Of a DNA stretch of 64,000 nucleotides, positions 46,053 through 55,908 are shown in pieces. The notes under the pieces are model-generated. The model was given only the letters and a program-made list of their open reading frames with translations. It ran no database searches and had not been told where the DNA came from. Numbering within the stretch: the first letter of the stretch is position 1; each line of letters starts with the position of its first letter. The stretch is from positions 1,612,001 to 1,676,000 of the forward strand of contig NZ_CP083740.1 in the NCBI RefSeq assembly GCF_020150455.1, in the 5' to 3' direction. The position numbers were made by a program, and so were the translations under genes. This DNA is from Bremerella sp. TYQ1. Its GTDB lineage: Bacteria > Planctomycetota > Planctomycetia > Pirellulales > Pirellulaceae.

Positions 46053-48980
46053 TTATTGGCACGATTCGCAGTCGCCGTCCAAGTTGCACTGTTTCGCTTC
46101 TGGCTGCTGTTCTGGAAGTTGATCCAGATCGTGACTTTCGGCAGCCTTTTCGCGATCGACCTTGATGTTGGCCGAAGCACTTTGGTTCTTCATCCAGCGT
46201 GGCTGAATACCGAACTTGTTGACGTCGACCGTCGACTTTTCGACCTGGGTCGCACTGAGCGTTCGCAGGTAGTAAGTCGTCTTGAGGCCCTTGTTCCAAG
46301 CCAGGAAGTACATCTCGTGCAGCTTCTTGCCGCTTGGTTCCGACATGTACAAGTTGAGCGACTGCCCCATGTCCAGCCACTTCTGGCGGCGAGCGGCACA
46401 TTCGATGAGCCACTGCGGAGCGACTTCGAAGGCGGTCAGATACTTGCGTTTGATGTCGTCCGGAATGCGATCGATTTCGAGCAAACCGCCGTCGTAGTAC
46501 TTCAGCGATTCGATCATGTCGGAATCCCACAAGCCGAGTTCCTTCAGATCTTGCACCATGCGGCGGTTGATCTGTGGGAATTCGCCAGACAAGTTGCTCT
46601 TCACGAACAGGTTCTTGTAGGTCGGTTCGATCGACTGGGCGACACCGATGATGGTGGAAATCGTGGCGGTCGGAGCGATGGCCATGACGTTGCTGTTACG
46701 CATACCGTTCTTGGCGATCGCGTCGCGAACGACTTGCCAATCGAGCTTCGAGCTGCGATCGACGTCGATTTCAACGCCACGTTCCTGCTCGAGCATTTCC
46801 AGCGAATCGATCGGCAAAATTCCGCGATCCCACTTCGAGCCCTGGTAGGTCTCGTAGGTCCCACGTTCTTCGGCCAGGTTGCTGGATGCCAACAACGCAT
46901 AGTACGAAATGGCTTCCATACTTTCGTCGGCGAACTCGACCGCTTCTTCGCTGGCGTAACCGACACCCAGAGCGTAAAGGGCATCTTGGAAGCCCATCAG
47001 GCCCATCCCCACAGGACGATGCTTGCGGTTGGAGTTGCCGGCTTCGTCGGTTGGGTAGTAGTTGATGTCGATCACGTTATCGAGCATGCGAACGGCAGTC
47101 GTTACCGTTTCACGCAGCTTCTCGTGGTCGAGCTTGCCATCCTTCACGTGGGCAACCATGTTGATGCTGCCCAGGTTACAAACAGCCGTTTCCTGCTTCG
47201 AGGTGTTCAGCAAGATCTCTGTACAGAGGTTGCTGCTGTGCACCACGCCGACGTGATCTTGAGGCGAACGAACGTTCGATGGATCTTTCCAGGTGATCCA
47301 AGGGTGGCCGGTCTCGAACAAGCGAGTCAGCATCTTACGCCACAGTTCCAACGCATTGATGCGGCGGGACATGCGGATTTTGCCTTCGTCGGCGAGCTTT
47401 TCGTAGTGCTCGTAACGTTCCTGAAATGCTTTGCCGTACAGATCGTGCAGATCAGGCACTTCGTCTGGGCTGAACAGCGTCCACTGACCGTTTTCACGAA
47501 CTCGTTTCATGAACAAGTCGGGAATCCAGTTGGCGGTGTGCATATCGTGCGTACGACGACGATCGTCACCGGTGTTCTTACGCAGATCGAGGAATTCCTC
47601 GATGTCCAAGTGCCACGATTCGAGGTACGAACAGACAGCACCTTTTCGCTTGCCACCTTGGTTGACGGCAATCGCGGTATCGTTGACCACTTTGAGGAAC
47701 GGGATGACGCCTTGGCTTTGGCCGTTGGTTCCCTTGATGTGGGCGTTGGTGGCACGAATGTTCGACCAGTCGTTGCCCAAACCGCCGGCCCACTTGCTGA
47801 GCATGGCGTTGTCGCCGACGACCTTGAAGATGTGCTCCAAGTCGTCCATGACGGTGCTCAAGTAGCACGAGCTGAGCTGTGGATGCAGCGTGCCGGCATT
47901 GAACAGCGTTGGCGTGGCCGAGGTGAAACGGAAGCTCGACAAGATGTTGTAGAACTCGATTGCCCGAGCTTCTTTGTCGTCTTCATTCCAAGCCAGTCCC
48001 ATCGCGACACGCATCCAGAAGTACTGAGGCGTTTCGATGCGACGGCCTTCGACGTGCAGCAAGTAACGGTCGTAAATCGTCTGCAGACCGAGGTAAGGGA
48101 ATGCCGCGTCACGTTCTGGACGAAGTGCGGCAGCGATCTTCGTCAGATCGTACTCACGCAGCTTTTCCGAGAGACGCTTCGATTCGATACCAACGTTAAT
48201 GTAGTCCTCGAACTGACGCTGGCAAACTTCGGCCAAGTCTTCGTTCGGATGAATGTGACCCAACGCTTCGTTGTAGATCACCATCAACATCAAGCGAGCC
48301 GCGACGGTGTCGTAGTCGGGGTCACGTTCGATGCGGCTACGCGAAGCCAGGATCATGGCTCGGTAGATCTCTTGCGGCGTGATGCCGTCGTACAGCGTAC
48401 GGTAGGTTTCTTCGACTAGTTCTTCGGCCGAGCAGTTTTGCTCTAAGCCACGAACGGCCGAGTAGATACGACGACGCATGCGAGTCGCGTCGAATGGCTG
48501 CTTCTCGCCATTTTCCTGCTTGACGTGGATGCGTGGGGCTTGCAACGAGCCATCCGCTTCGGCGGCACGCAGAGCACGCAACTTGGCATGCTGTTCACGA
48601 TAAAGGATGTAGCGGCGAGCCACGGAGAAGTGACCGTGACGCATCAGCTGAATTTCTACGGCGTCCTGGATCGTTTCGACGTCCACGCCATCGCGGCTGA
48701 AAGGACGGTTTTCGATCTGATTGACCACGTTGGTGGTGATCTCAGAAATCTGCTGACGCAGAGCCGGCTCGATCGGTTGTTCGTCGGCAATTCCGATTTC
48801 CGCTCGGAAAGCCTTCTCGATCGCATGTTCAACGCGGGTCGACTCGAAAGAGGTGATGCGGCCGTCGCGTTTGCGAACGTCCAAAGATACCTGGGTCGTC
48901 ACTGTCGTCATGACATCGTCTCCTACAGGTTGCTGATTGTCTGCCGGTTTCATGCCGGCCGAGCTCTTTTTCGATTCCAT
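46053..48980 (-). CDS. nrdA: Ribonucleotide reductase large subunit NrdA with two ATP-cones
   Basis: 975 residues, catalytic subunit that reduces ribonucleoside diphosphates. Two ATP-cone domains occupy about 32-128 and 150-240 ([42 protein letters not shown]), so overall activity should be controlled by ATP/dATP. Active-site residues: Cys372 (SSCYLS), Asn584, Cys586, Glu588 (NLCTE) and Cys601 (VCNLGS). The C-terminal tail has Cys965, Cys971 and Cys974 (DCESCQ) for re-reduction by thioredoxin or glutaredoxin. ATG 48980 has AAGG upstream; Met24 is a possible later start. NrdR-type boxes lie about 240-285 bp upstream. Confidence 0.94.
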   Translation of the reverse strand: MESKKSSAGMKPADNQQPVGDDVMTTVTTQVSLDVRKRDGRITSFESTRVEHAIEKAFRAEIGIADEQPIEPALRQQISEITTNVVNQIENRPFSRDGVDVETIQDAVEIQLMRHGHFSVARRYILYREQHAKLRALRAAEADGSLQAPRIHVKQENGEKQPFDATRMRRRIYSAVRGLEQNCSAEELVEETYRTLYDGITPQEIYRAMILASRSRIERDPDYDTVAARLMLMVIYNEALGHIHPNEDLAEVCQRQFEDYINVGIESKRLSEKLREYDLTKIAAALRPERDAAFPYLGLQTIYDRYLLHVEGRRIETPQYFWMRVAMGLAWNEDDKEARAIEFYNILSSFRFTSATPTLFNAGTLHPQLSSCYLSTVMDDLEHIFKVVGDNAMLSKWAGGLGNDWSNIRATNAHIKGTNGQSQGVIPFLKVVNDTAIAVNQGGKRKGAVCSYLESWHLDIEEFLDLRKNTGDDRRRTHDMHTANWIPDLFMKRVRENGQWTLFSPDEVPDLHDLYGKAFQERYEHYEKLADEGKIRMSRRINALELWRKMLTRLFETGHPWITWKDPSNVRSPQDHVGVVHSSNLCTEILLNTSKQETAVCNLGSINMVAHVKDGKLDHEKLRETVTTAVRMLDNVIDINYYPTDEAGNSNRKHRPVGMGLMGFQDALYALGVGYASEEAVEFADESMEAISYYALLASSNLAEERGTYETYQGSKWDRGILPIDSLEMLEQERGVEIDVDRSSKLDWQVVRDAIAKNGMRNSNVMAIAPTATISTIIGVAQSIEPTYKNLFVKSNLSGEFPQINRRMVQDLKELGLWDSDMIESLKYYDGGLLEIDRIPDDIKRKYLTAFEVAPQWLIECAARRQKWLDMGQSLNLYMSEPSGKKLHEMYFLAWNKGLKTTYYLRTLSATQVEKSTVDVNKFGIQPRWMKNQSASANIKVDREKAAESHDLDQLPEQQPEAKQCNLDGDCESCQ

Positions 48981-49218
48981 TGCCGTCGCCTTAATTCAGC
49001 TTGGGAACAAACCTTGTATGAACCACACACCTGTGGGTGACAACGCTTCGAAATTCAGCAGCATCAAGCGCAAGCAAGCCACGCGGGGATCGCTTGGTCG
49101 TCCATGACAAAGTTCAGACGAGAACTTGAGACTCCTAATCTTCCACGCCCCTGACATCAGGGGGATTGCCACCCGCTCAGCCTGGCCGCATAACGCCGCG
49201 CTACCTCGTGGGCACCAC

Positions 49219-49265
49219 TACAAGATATTGTATCGCTGGAAAACCGAGGCACAATATCCTGGGTC
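49219..49265 (-). promoter_or_regulatory. Tandem NrdR-box-like operators upstream of nrdA
   Basis: Written on the plus strand, CAAGATATTG (49221-49230) and CAATATCCTG (49252-49261) each match 9 of 10 core positions of the NrdR consensus as I recall it (CWATATMTWG). Their starts are exactly 31 bp apart, three helical turns, the spacing usual for paired NrdR boxes. NrdR is the ATP/dATP-sensing repressor of ribonucleotide reductase genes. They lie on the nrdA side of the divergent region. Confidence 0.7.
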
Positions 49266-49587
49266 GCTAAAAATGATTTATCGCCAGATGTTGGGGGCGA
49301 ATTGAATCATTCCGAACGACGGGAGCCCAATATATCGTGGCAGCAGAACGCGTCAACCACATTATCTTCACATGCTGTAAGCCGTTGCTAGCCAACGAGT
49401 AAGGCCAACATCCGACATATCTATCCACACACCAGTCGCTAGCACGAAAGTGCTATCGCCGGTTTTCAGGGGCCAAAGTTAGGGACGACTTTCTCACCAC
49501 AAGTTCTTGAAAGTACGACACTTAGCGTCACACGCACTCTGCCAGCACCAGATCTAGTGGCCACGCCGTCATTCACAGCGGACGACT

Positions 49588-49603
49588 TCCAAAAATTTTT
49601 GGA
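49588..49603. promoter_or_regulatory. Perfect 16-bp AT-rich palindrome
   Basis: TCCAAAAATTTTTGGA, a perfect dyad in the divergent nrdA / DUF1592 region, about 170 bp before the DUF1592 start. It could be an operator; no T-run follows, so it is not a terminator. Confidence 0.4.
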
Positions 49604-49769
49604 CTTTATCGATCTCTTACTCAGCCTTCATCCTGCCTGCACAAGATATGGGGCTTGGTGACACCTTTGGTCACGCCCATTTCGCGCTACTAACAATTCC
49701 TCGTCACCGTTATGATGGCACGTAGTACCTTCCCTACAGCTCCTTCCTTCATCCCGCCTTTCCTTATCG

Positions 49770-52067
49770 ATGCCATTCCTATCTATTCATGCGCGCTGGC
49801 CGATGACAGCAGCTTCCATGGTTTTATGGGCAAGCTTCGTCACATGCACGCTTGCCGCTGATCCGGAAGCTCCGGACCATTTTGAAAAGACGATTCGCCC
49901 GGTATTGGACCAATACTGCGCGGCGTGCCACGATCCGGAAGATCCTGACAACCACATTCCCTTTCTCCAAGCGAACACCGCCGCTCAGCTCCAACATCTG
50001 CGTGGCATCTGGGGAAGCGTGGCCGCCCAATTGCGCAATCGGACGATGCCGCCGCCCGACGAAGATCAACCGAGCGAAAAGCAGCGGTTGGAAGTCGCAC
50101 AGTGGATTGACGATCATCTTCGCGCCACCGCGTGCGAGCTTGGTCCGTACGCCGGCAACGTGACAACTCGACGATTGAATCGTCTGGAGTATGAAAACAC
50201 GATTCGCGATCTCGTTGGTCCGCAGCTTGGCTACCACGAAACGTTTCCGACCGATGGCGGTGGCGGCGAAGGCTTCAACAACAATGGCGAAACGCTGTTC
50301 CTGCCGCCGATGCTGATGGAACGCTATGTCGAAGCGGCCCAAGAGATCCTCGACGCGGCAATCATCACCCCGCCGCTCCGGCAACAATTCAGCGAAAACG
50401 ATTTATTGCCGGCCGATGGTCCCATGGCCAAGGGGGCCCGAGTTCTTGCCTCGCCGGGAGAGCTTTTCGCTGGCACGGTCATCTACGTCGCTGGCGACTA
50501 CGAGCTAACGGTGGACGTACGGAATTCGTTGAAAAAGGATGGGAAGTTAGTTCTCAAACTCGATGGACTTCCTGCGGATCGCTTTACGTTGAATTCTAAA
50601 TACGAAGAACAATCGTTTAGCACCACGGTTCGTTTAAGTCGTGGATTCCATGCGATTGGCCTGCGAAACCTGAAGGATCAATCAGACGTTGGGCTCTTAC
50701 GTCTCAAGATCAAAGAACTCGGCATCAAGCGGCCTCACGAAGCCGAAGTATTTCATGCACGCATCTTTCAAGCGAAGGATGGCAAGTACGAGAAGTCACG
50801 TGACGCTGCGAAACGACTGATTCATGACTTCGCACAAAGAGCCTTTCGACGCCCCATCGATGATGCGGATATCGAACTATTTCTGGCACTGTACGACCGT
50901 GCTGAGCAGCGTAACGATCCGTACGAAGAGTGCGTCAAGCTGGCGTTAAAAGGAATCTTAGTATCGCCTCACTTCCTCTTCCGCATTGAAGACACTCCGC
51001 AATCGACAGACTTGGAACCAATCGACGATTTTGAACTCGCCTCGCGACTCTCTTACTTCCTTTGGTCAAGCATGCCGGACGAGCGTTTGTTCAACCTTGC
51101 GAAGCAACGCAAACTTCGGGAGACGCCAGTGCTTCAAGCCGAAGTGCGGCGCATGCTGCAAGACGACAAAGCAGAGATCTTCTTCGAGACATTCACCGGG
51201 CAGTGGCTCGGCACCAAGGAAGTCGGTGGAAGCGTCTCCCCCATCAACGGCGAGTACCGCGATATTTACTCGAGCGAATTGGCGGCCGATTTTCGTGCCG
51301 AAGCGATCCAACTGACGACGTACATCGTTCGCGAAAACCGCTCCATCCTGGAGTTCCTTGATGCCGACTATAGCTTTCTGAACGACCGTTTGGCCAAGCA
51401 TTATGGCTTGCCACAAGTGAAGGGCCGGTCGCTTCGCAAAGTCGATGTCACCAACGGGCAGCGAGGCGGACTGCTGGGCCTGGGCGGAGTTCACATGGTG
51501 ACCTCTTATCCACAGCGATCCAGCCCGGTGCTTCGCGGGGCCTGGGTTTTGGAAACGTTGCTCGGGACGCCTGTTCCTAGTCCACCGGATGATATCCCCG
51601 CACTCCCCAAGAAAGTCAGTTCGAAGAGTGCCAAGACGTTTCGTGAACAGTTGGAAAAACACCGCGATAACAAATCGTGCGCGGCGTGCCACGATTTGAT
51701 CGATCCGATTGGTTTCGGCTTGGACAACTACGACTTGCTGGGCCGCTGGCGAGACAAAACAGAAAATGGAAAAGCGGTCGATGCGACAGGCGTGCTTCCT
51801 TCCGGAGAGAAGTTTCGAGGTCCCGCCGAGCTAAAGAAGATTCTGCTGGAAAGAAAGCAGGAATTTGCTCGTCATTTAAGCCGAAAAGTCTTAGGTTATG
51901 CCTTAGGACGCAGCCTGGAAGATCCTGACAGTTGCACCATCGAGTCGCTCGTTACTTCGCTGGAAGATAACGGCTATCAAATGCAAACGCTGATCGAACA
52001 GATCGTCCTCAGCACGCCATTCCGCAATCGTCAACAGACCTCCTCCGCATCGACACCCACCCACTAA
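49770..52067 (+). CDS. DUF1592-family planctomycete cytochrome-c-like protein
   Basis: 765 residues. Signal peptide to about residue 30. Two CxxCH heme-binding motifs: C50-AA-C53-H54 in the N-terminal PSCyt-type domain and C637-AA-C640-H641 near the C-terminus. Domains in order as I read them: cytochrome-c-like (35-125), DUF1587 (about 130-195, TRRLNRLEYENTIRDLVG), a beta-sandwich segment, DUF1595/DUF1592 (about 350-540), DUF1588 (about 560-660, GGLLGLGGVHMVTSYPQRSS) and DUF1585 (about 690-755). Probably a periplasmic oxidoreductase involved in polysaccharide breakdown; evidence is indirect. Start of a three-gene operon. Confidence 0.92.
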   Translation: MPFLSIHARWPMTAASMVLWASFVTCTLAADPEAPDHFEKTIRPVLDQYCAACHDPEDPDNHIPFLQANTAAQLQHLRGIWGSVAAQLRNRTMPPPDEDQPSEKQRLEVAQWIDDHLRATACELGPYAGNVTTRRLNRLEYENTIRDLVGPQLGYHETFPTDGGGGEGFNNNGETLFLPPMLMERYVEAAQEILDAAIITPPLRQQFSENDLLPADGPMAKGARVLASPGELFAGTVIYVAGDYELTVDVRNSLKKDGKLVLKLDGLPADRFTLNSKYEEQSFSTTVRLSRGFHAIGLRNLKDQSDVGLLRLKIKELGIKRPHEAEVFHARIFQAKDGKYEKSRDAAKRLIHDFAQRAFRRPIDDADIELFLALYDRAEQRNDPYEECVKLALKGILVSPHFLFRIEDTPQSTDLEPIDDFELASRLSYFLWSSMPDERLFNLAKQRKLRETPVLQAEVRRMLQDDKAEIFFETFTGQWLGTKEVGGSVSPINGEYRDIYSSELAADFRAEAIQLTTYIVRENRSILEFLDADYSFLNDRLAKHYGLPQVKGRSLRKVDVTNGQRGGLLGLGGVHMVTSYPQRSSPVLRGAWVLETLLGTPVPSPPDDIPALPKKVSSKSAKTFREQLEKHRDNKSCAACHDLIDPIGFGLDNYDLLGRWRDKTENGKAVDATGVLPSGEKFRGPAELKKILLERKQEFARHLSRKVLGYALGRSLEDPDSCTIESLVTSLEDNGYQMQTLIEQIVLSTPFRNRQQTSSASTPTH

Positions 52068-52104
52068 CGCACTGACCTGCCGGCGACTAATAAGGAGAAC
52101 ACGC

Positions 52105-53481
52105 ATGCCTCAACCGATCTCTAGACGGACGCTTCTCAAAGGCACCGGAGCAGCGCTCGCTTTGCCGTGGCTGGAATCGATGAGCCACCGTAGCTGGGGC
52201 TCGGAAACGCTTAACGAGCCACCGAAACGTGCGGCGTTTTTATTTGTGCCCAATGGAGTGCGTTCCGACCAATGGAACCCTGCGAAAAGCGAAGATGGCA
52301 ACTTCGAACTAACTCCGATGCTCCAGCCGCTCAAGGATGTCAAAGAAGAGATTACGCTGCTGGAAAACCTCTGGCACAAGCAAACGGTCGGCCGCAATGG
52401 GCACTGGCCCAAAGTGCCCGCATGGCTTTCCGGCGGTTTCGTTGAACGAACATCTGGTCGTGACATCAACACCGGCGGCATTTCGGTCGATCAGGTCCTG
52501 GCCAGCAAGATCGGCGACCGAACCCCACTTCCATCATTAGAACTGGGTGTCGATGCGGCGTATACCGGCGTCGATAACGTCGGCGGGGGATTCACGCGAA
52601 TATATGGTTCGCACATTGCCTGGCGAGATCCACACACACCAGTCCCTAAGGAAATCGTTCCTCGCCTGGCGTTCGATCGCTTGTTCCGCACAACCACGGC
52701 CGGCCCGGTTGTTTCTGGGTTCAATCCCAATCAAAAAGCGGTCGCCGATTCGCTCGCTCGAGACGATGCCAGCGTACTCGACTTGGTGCTGGAAGATGCG
52801 AAGTCGCTACGTGGAAAAGTAGGTGAAGGAGATCGCGCGAAGCTCGACGAGTACCTCGAGTCGGTTCGTAGTGTCGAGAAACGAATCGAGACAGCTTTGA
52901 AGCCGCAGAAGCGATGGATCAATGATGGGCGTTTCGATCTGCCGCGGCCAGGTCCGGGGATACCTGACAGTCACGAAGAGCACGTGCGTCTGATGCTCGA
53001 TATTATGGTGCTCGCTTTTTGGACCGACACCACGCGTATCTCGACGTTCATGCTCGGCAACGCACAAACTGGTCGTAACTTTAGTTTCATCGACGGCGTG
53101 CGGGGATCGTTCCACGGACTGTCGCATCACCGCAATCAAGAGAAGGAACGAGAGCAGTACGAAAAGATCGTATTGTGGCATCTTTCGCAGTATGCCTACT
53201 TGATCGACAAGATGCGAAAACTTGACGAAGGGGGCCGATCGCTGCTGGATAACAGCCTAGTGATGTACGGTTCGAGCATCAAAGATGGAAACACCCACCA
53301 GGAAGAGGATTTGCCGCTACTGATCGCGGGGCAGGGGGGTGGTACTTTCCGCACCAACCGCCGAATCACGGCCCCGAAGAAGACGCCGTTGTGTAATATG
53401 TATGTTTCTCTGTTACGTCACATGGGTGTCGAAGCAGAACGATTCGGCGACAGCACCGGCCACCTGGAAGGATGGAGCTAG
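52105..53481 (+). CDS. DUF1552 protein
   Basis: 458 residues. N-terminus ISRRTLLKGTGAALALPWLE is a Tat-type signal. The body has the DUF1552 character: RAAFLFVPNGVRSDQWNP, LENLWHKQT..GHWPKVPAWLSGG, SIDQVLASKIG, MLDIMVLAFWTDTTRISTFMLG and MYGSSIKDGNTHQEEDLPLLIAGQGGG. The fold resembles the sulfatase/alkaline-phosphatase-like DUF1501 relatives, but catalysis is unproven. It almost always follows a DUF1592 gene in planctomycetes, so the pair is expected to act together outside the cytoplasm. Confidence 0.92.
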   Translation: MPQPISRRTLLKGTGAALALPWLESMSHRSWGSETLNEPPKRAAFLFVPNGVRSDQWNPAKSEDGNFELTPMLQPLKDVKEEITLLENLWHKQTVGRNGHWPKVPAWLSGGFVERTSGRDINTGGISVDQVLASKIGDRTPLPSLELGVDAAYTGVDNVGGGFTRIYGSHIAWRDPHTPVPKEIVPRLAFDRLFRTTTAGPVVSGFNPNQKAVADSLARDDASVLDLVLEDAKSLRGKVGEGDRAKLDEYLESVRSVEKRIETALKPQKRWINDGRFDLPRPGPGIPDSHEEHVRLMLDIMVLAFWTDTTRISTFMLGNAQTGRNFSFIDGVRGSFHGLSHHRNQEKEREQYEKIVLWHLSQYAYLIDKMRKLDEGGRSLLDNSLVMYGSSIKDGNTHQEEDLPLLIAGQGGGTFRTNRRITAPKKTPLCNMYVSLLRHMGVEAERFGDSTGHLEGWS

Positions 53482-53870
53482 TGAAACGATTCTTCTTACT
53501 GGTAGGGCGAAGCATGGCACTTCGCTGTCCTGCTTGCGGCGAATGCGGCGTGCAGCGGGGGTGGTTTACGATGAAGCCAAAGTGCGAAAACTGCGGGATC
53601 GTTTACGAACGCGAGCCTGGCTTCTTTCTCGGATCGATCTACTTCAACTACGGTCTGACGTCGCTGATGGTTGCGATTGTCATTCCGATCTTGCTTTTTC
53701 AACAGATCGCCAGCGGCCCCATCTTGATTGGATCTGGAGTCGCGTTCGCGCTGTTGTTTCCGCTGTTGTTCTTTCCCTGGGCACGGAGCCTTTGGTTGGG
53801 ATTTGACGAATATTGCGACCCCCGCGATGGCGGATCTCAAGGACCATCGCAACGTAGGGCTAGCACGTAA
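53472..53870 (+). CDS. DUF983 membrane protein with zinc ribbon
   Basis: 132 residues. Four cysteines in CPACGECG (C20, C23) and CENCG (C38, C41) make a zinc ribbon, followed by GSIYFNYGLTSLMVAIVIPILLF and a second transmembrane helix, as in DUF983. ATG 53472 overlaps the DUF1552 stop by 10 nt; an in-frame GTG at 53481 gives the TAGTG arrangement with GGAG just before it and is equally likely. Translationally coupled to DUF1552 and thus part of this operon, perhaps by chance of insertion. Confidence 0.8.
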   Translation: MELVKRFFLLVGRSMALRCPACGECGVQRGWFTMKPKCENCGIVYEREPGFFLGSIYFNYGLTSLMVAIVIPILLFQQIASGPILIGSGVAFALLFPLLFFPWARSLWLGFDEYCDPRDGGSQGPSQRRAST

Positions 53871-54020
53871 GCTCCGCGAAAACGGCTCAGGCTGAGTTTG
53901 CCACCTTCTAGGGGATGAACAAACTTGGCCTGCAAAATGGCCGATGACAGACATGGGATGCTATCACGTTGATAGTTCTTTTGCCTGATAGTTCGGCCGT
54001 TTTTGTCGAGTACGTCGACT

Positions 54021-54866
54021 ATGCCACGCTCCATTCTTTTTGCTGCCGTGCCGCTGACGCTGTTGCTGATTGTTCCTGCAATTTGCTACGCGCAGTTTCC
54101 GATGGAAAGCGTCGCCGAAAACGCGTTCGAGTCGTTCGAAGAAGACGAAATCGAAACCGATCGTGATTCGTTCACCCCTTCCACCAGCGTTGTCGGGCAT
54201 GGCCGATTTGTATTCGAGGCAGCTCACTCTTTCATCGATAATCGCGGCGTACCGGAAACGCATAGCTTTCCCGAGATCATTACGCGATATGGCATCTCGG
54301 AAAATATTGAACTGCGTGTCGGTTGGAACTATGAAGTGGGTGGGGCCGGAAGTCCCATCTCAGGAAACGTTCCCGACTCGTTTGAAGAAGAATCAGAAAT
54401 CGAACGAGAGAGCCGAATACTGTATGGAGCCAAGTTCTTTTTGACCGAACAGTGCGACTGGATCCCAGAAAGCTCGCTGATCGTGCAAGGCTTCACGCCC
54501 ACAAGCGGCGAAGCCAATGACACGAGCTTGTCGGCTACCTATGTTAGCGGTTGGGAATTCGACAATGGTTGGATCTGGGATTCCGCACTGCGGTATAGTA
54601 CCAGCAGTGAAGAAGAAGACCACTTCAACGTTTGGGCACCATCAACCGTTCTGAAGGTCCCCTTTTGCGAACGCTGGAAAGGACACGTCGAGTACTTTGG
54701 TGTCTTTACCGATGGTCGCGAGGAAGCGAGCACGCAGCACTTCTTCAGCCCCGGCGTGCATTATCTGATTTGCCCCGACTTGGAAGTGGGCGTTCGTGTT
54801 GGCTGGGGTTTGAACGATCAGTCGCCCAATTTCTTCAGCAACGTCGGTTTGGGCGTACGGTTCTAA
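54021..54866 (+). CDS. Outer-membrane-like beta-barrel protein (MetA-pathway-type)
   Basis: 281 residues from ATG 54021; a TTG at 54003 would add six. Signal peptide MPRSILFAAVPLTLLLIVPAICYA. The rest alternates hydrophobic and polar residues in strands and ends in aromatic Phe (VGLGVRF), as in outer-membrane barrels; FEAAHSFIDN, EIITRYGISENIELRVGWNYE and the repeated Asp/Trp/Tyr strands fit the Phenol_MetA_deg family, whose members are putative porins. An acidic segment (residues about 30-50) follows the signal. Overlaps the convergent hydrolase gene by 4 bp. Confidence 0.78.
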   Translation: MPRSILFAAVPLTLLLIVPAICYAQFPMESVAENAFESFEEDEIETDRDSFTPSTSVVGHGRFVFEAAHSFIDNRGVPETHSFPEIITRYGISENIELRVGWNYEVGGAGSPISGNVPDSFEEESEIERESRILYGAKFFLTEQCDWIPESSLIVQGFTPTSGEANDTSLSATYVSGWEFDNGWIWDSALRYSTSSEEEDHFNVWAPSTVLKVPFCERWKGHVEYFGVFTDGREEASTQHFFSPGVHYLICPDLEVGVRVGWGLNDQSPNFFSNVGLGVRF

Positions 54867-55786
54867 TCCGCTTTGTTGCTTGCTTGAGATGAGGCTGACG
54901 CTCTGGAAGATCCCTTTATGCCCTGATGAGCGCTATGTATTTTCAACTCTTTGTGATGCTTGAAAAACTCGGCAATGCAGTCCGCGGTTGGCTCGGCATT
55001 CTCAATAAAGCAATCGTGCCCGCCCGGTATTAAAACGTCGCCTCGGAGTTGTTTGCGAAACCACCACCGCGTCCACCAGAACTCCCAAGGCTTGAAGATA
55101 TAGTCCGTCTTGCTGCGGATCAATAAAAGATGCGGCAGTGTTCTGCGAGCGATGCAGCCCGTCAGGATCCACCGAAACGTCACTTGCAGGTACGACACGA
55201 ACGAGGACTGCTTCAACTGAGAGTGGGCTTGGTTAACGATGTCGTCATCGGTGTCGTCATCAAAAAAGACTTTGCGAGTCTGTTCCGGGGGAGACGCCAT
55301 CGACTTCAAGTCGGCATTTAAAATGGCCTTTGCCAAACTGATTGGCCGGGTAAAAAGAAACCGAACGAAGATCGGCAATGCTCCGAGGATCTTCGGAATT
55401 GGCGCGATCAGTACGGTGGGTTCTCGCAGCTCCGGAAACTCTCGCTGCATGACTTCGCCAATGTTGGCTCCCATCGAATGAAAGACGTAGATACCGATGG
55501 AATACGTTGGATTGTCTCGTTGAAACTGCTCAATCGCGGCCTTCAATCCCAGGACATATTCTCCGATCGTAATCCAATTTTTGTCCTGGGAATTTTCCGA
55601 TTGCTGATCGACCATGACGACTGAAATATGGCGGTCGTTAAATGCAGCGATCAACTTTTGGAAATGCTCGCAGGAGTGCAAAATGCCGTGATGAATCACC
55701 ACGACATGTCGGCTTTCTTCTCCGTTGGCAGGATGAAAAGAGTAGGTAACGCTCAACCGTGTTTTCGCATCGACATCGACACACAT
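54863..55786 (-). CDS. Alpha/beta hydrolase (serine aminopeptidase S33-like)
   Basis: 307 residues, cytoplasmic by lack of a signal. Oxyanion-hole segment VIHHGILHS (30-38) and a nucleophile elbow with Ser104 in YVFHSMGAN, catalytic Asp region near RSKTDYIFKP and catalytic His in IPGGHDCFIEN. The usual G-x-S-x-G elbow is F-H-S-M-G here, Phe102 in place of the first Gly. Structure otherwise matches hydrolase_4/monoglyceride-lipase-like proteins. C-terminal tail Ser-rich (SSRASASSQASN). Confidence 0.75.
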   Translation of the reverse strand: MCVDVDAKTRLSVTYSFHPANGEESRHVVVIHHGILHSCEHFQKLIAAFNDRHISVVMVDQQSENSQDKNWITIGEYVLGLKAAIEQFQRDNPTYSIGIYVFHSMGANIGEVMQREFPELREPTVLIAPIPKILGALPIFVRFLFTRPISLAKAILNADLKSMASPPEQTRKVFFDDDTDDDIVNQAHSQLKQSSFVSYLQVTFRWILTGCIARRTLPHLLLIRSKTDYIFKPWEFWWTRWWFRKQLRGDVLIPGGHDCFIENAEPTADCIAEFFKHHKELKIHSAHQGIKGSSRASASSQASNKAD

Positions 55787-55908
55787 GGAGCTGCCCCGTT
55801 GTGAAAATATCCAGGAAGTGCGTTCTGAATACCACCTCAGGCTACCCCCCTAAACCGGGCATGTCCAGCTTTGGACGCGCTGAATTCACCTAGTCGTGAG
55901 CTGGGATA

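Larger units (their letters stand above)
48981..49769. other. Long divergent promoter region of nrdAB and the DUF1592 operon
   Basis: 789 bp without a gene. Near the nrdA side are two NrdR-like boxes (49219-49265). Further right: a TAGCAC/GTGCTA hairpin with GAAA loop at about 49449-49462, a perfect 16-bp palindrome at 49588-49603, and a GGTGAC...GTCAC hairpin at about 49658-49675. I looked for an adenosylcobalamin riboswitch (B12 box) and did not find one. Confidence 0.6.

Noticed and set aside
44860..46122. 420-codon plus-strand frame opposite nrdB
   Set aside because: Shadow of the nrdB coding sequence; the nrdB strand carries all conserved metal ligands.
46056..48419. 787-codon open frame on the plus strand opposite nrdA
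   Set aside because: It is antisense to well-conserved nrdA codons and has no ribosome site or family character; long antisense frames are expected in GC-rich coding DNA.
48981..49769. Adenosylcobalamin riboswitch upstream of nrdA
   Set aside because: No B12-box-like GCCACTG stretch or matching multi-branch fold was found on the nrdA strand.
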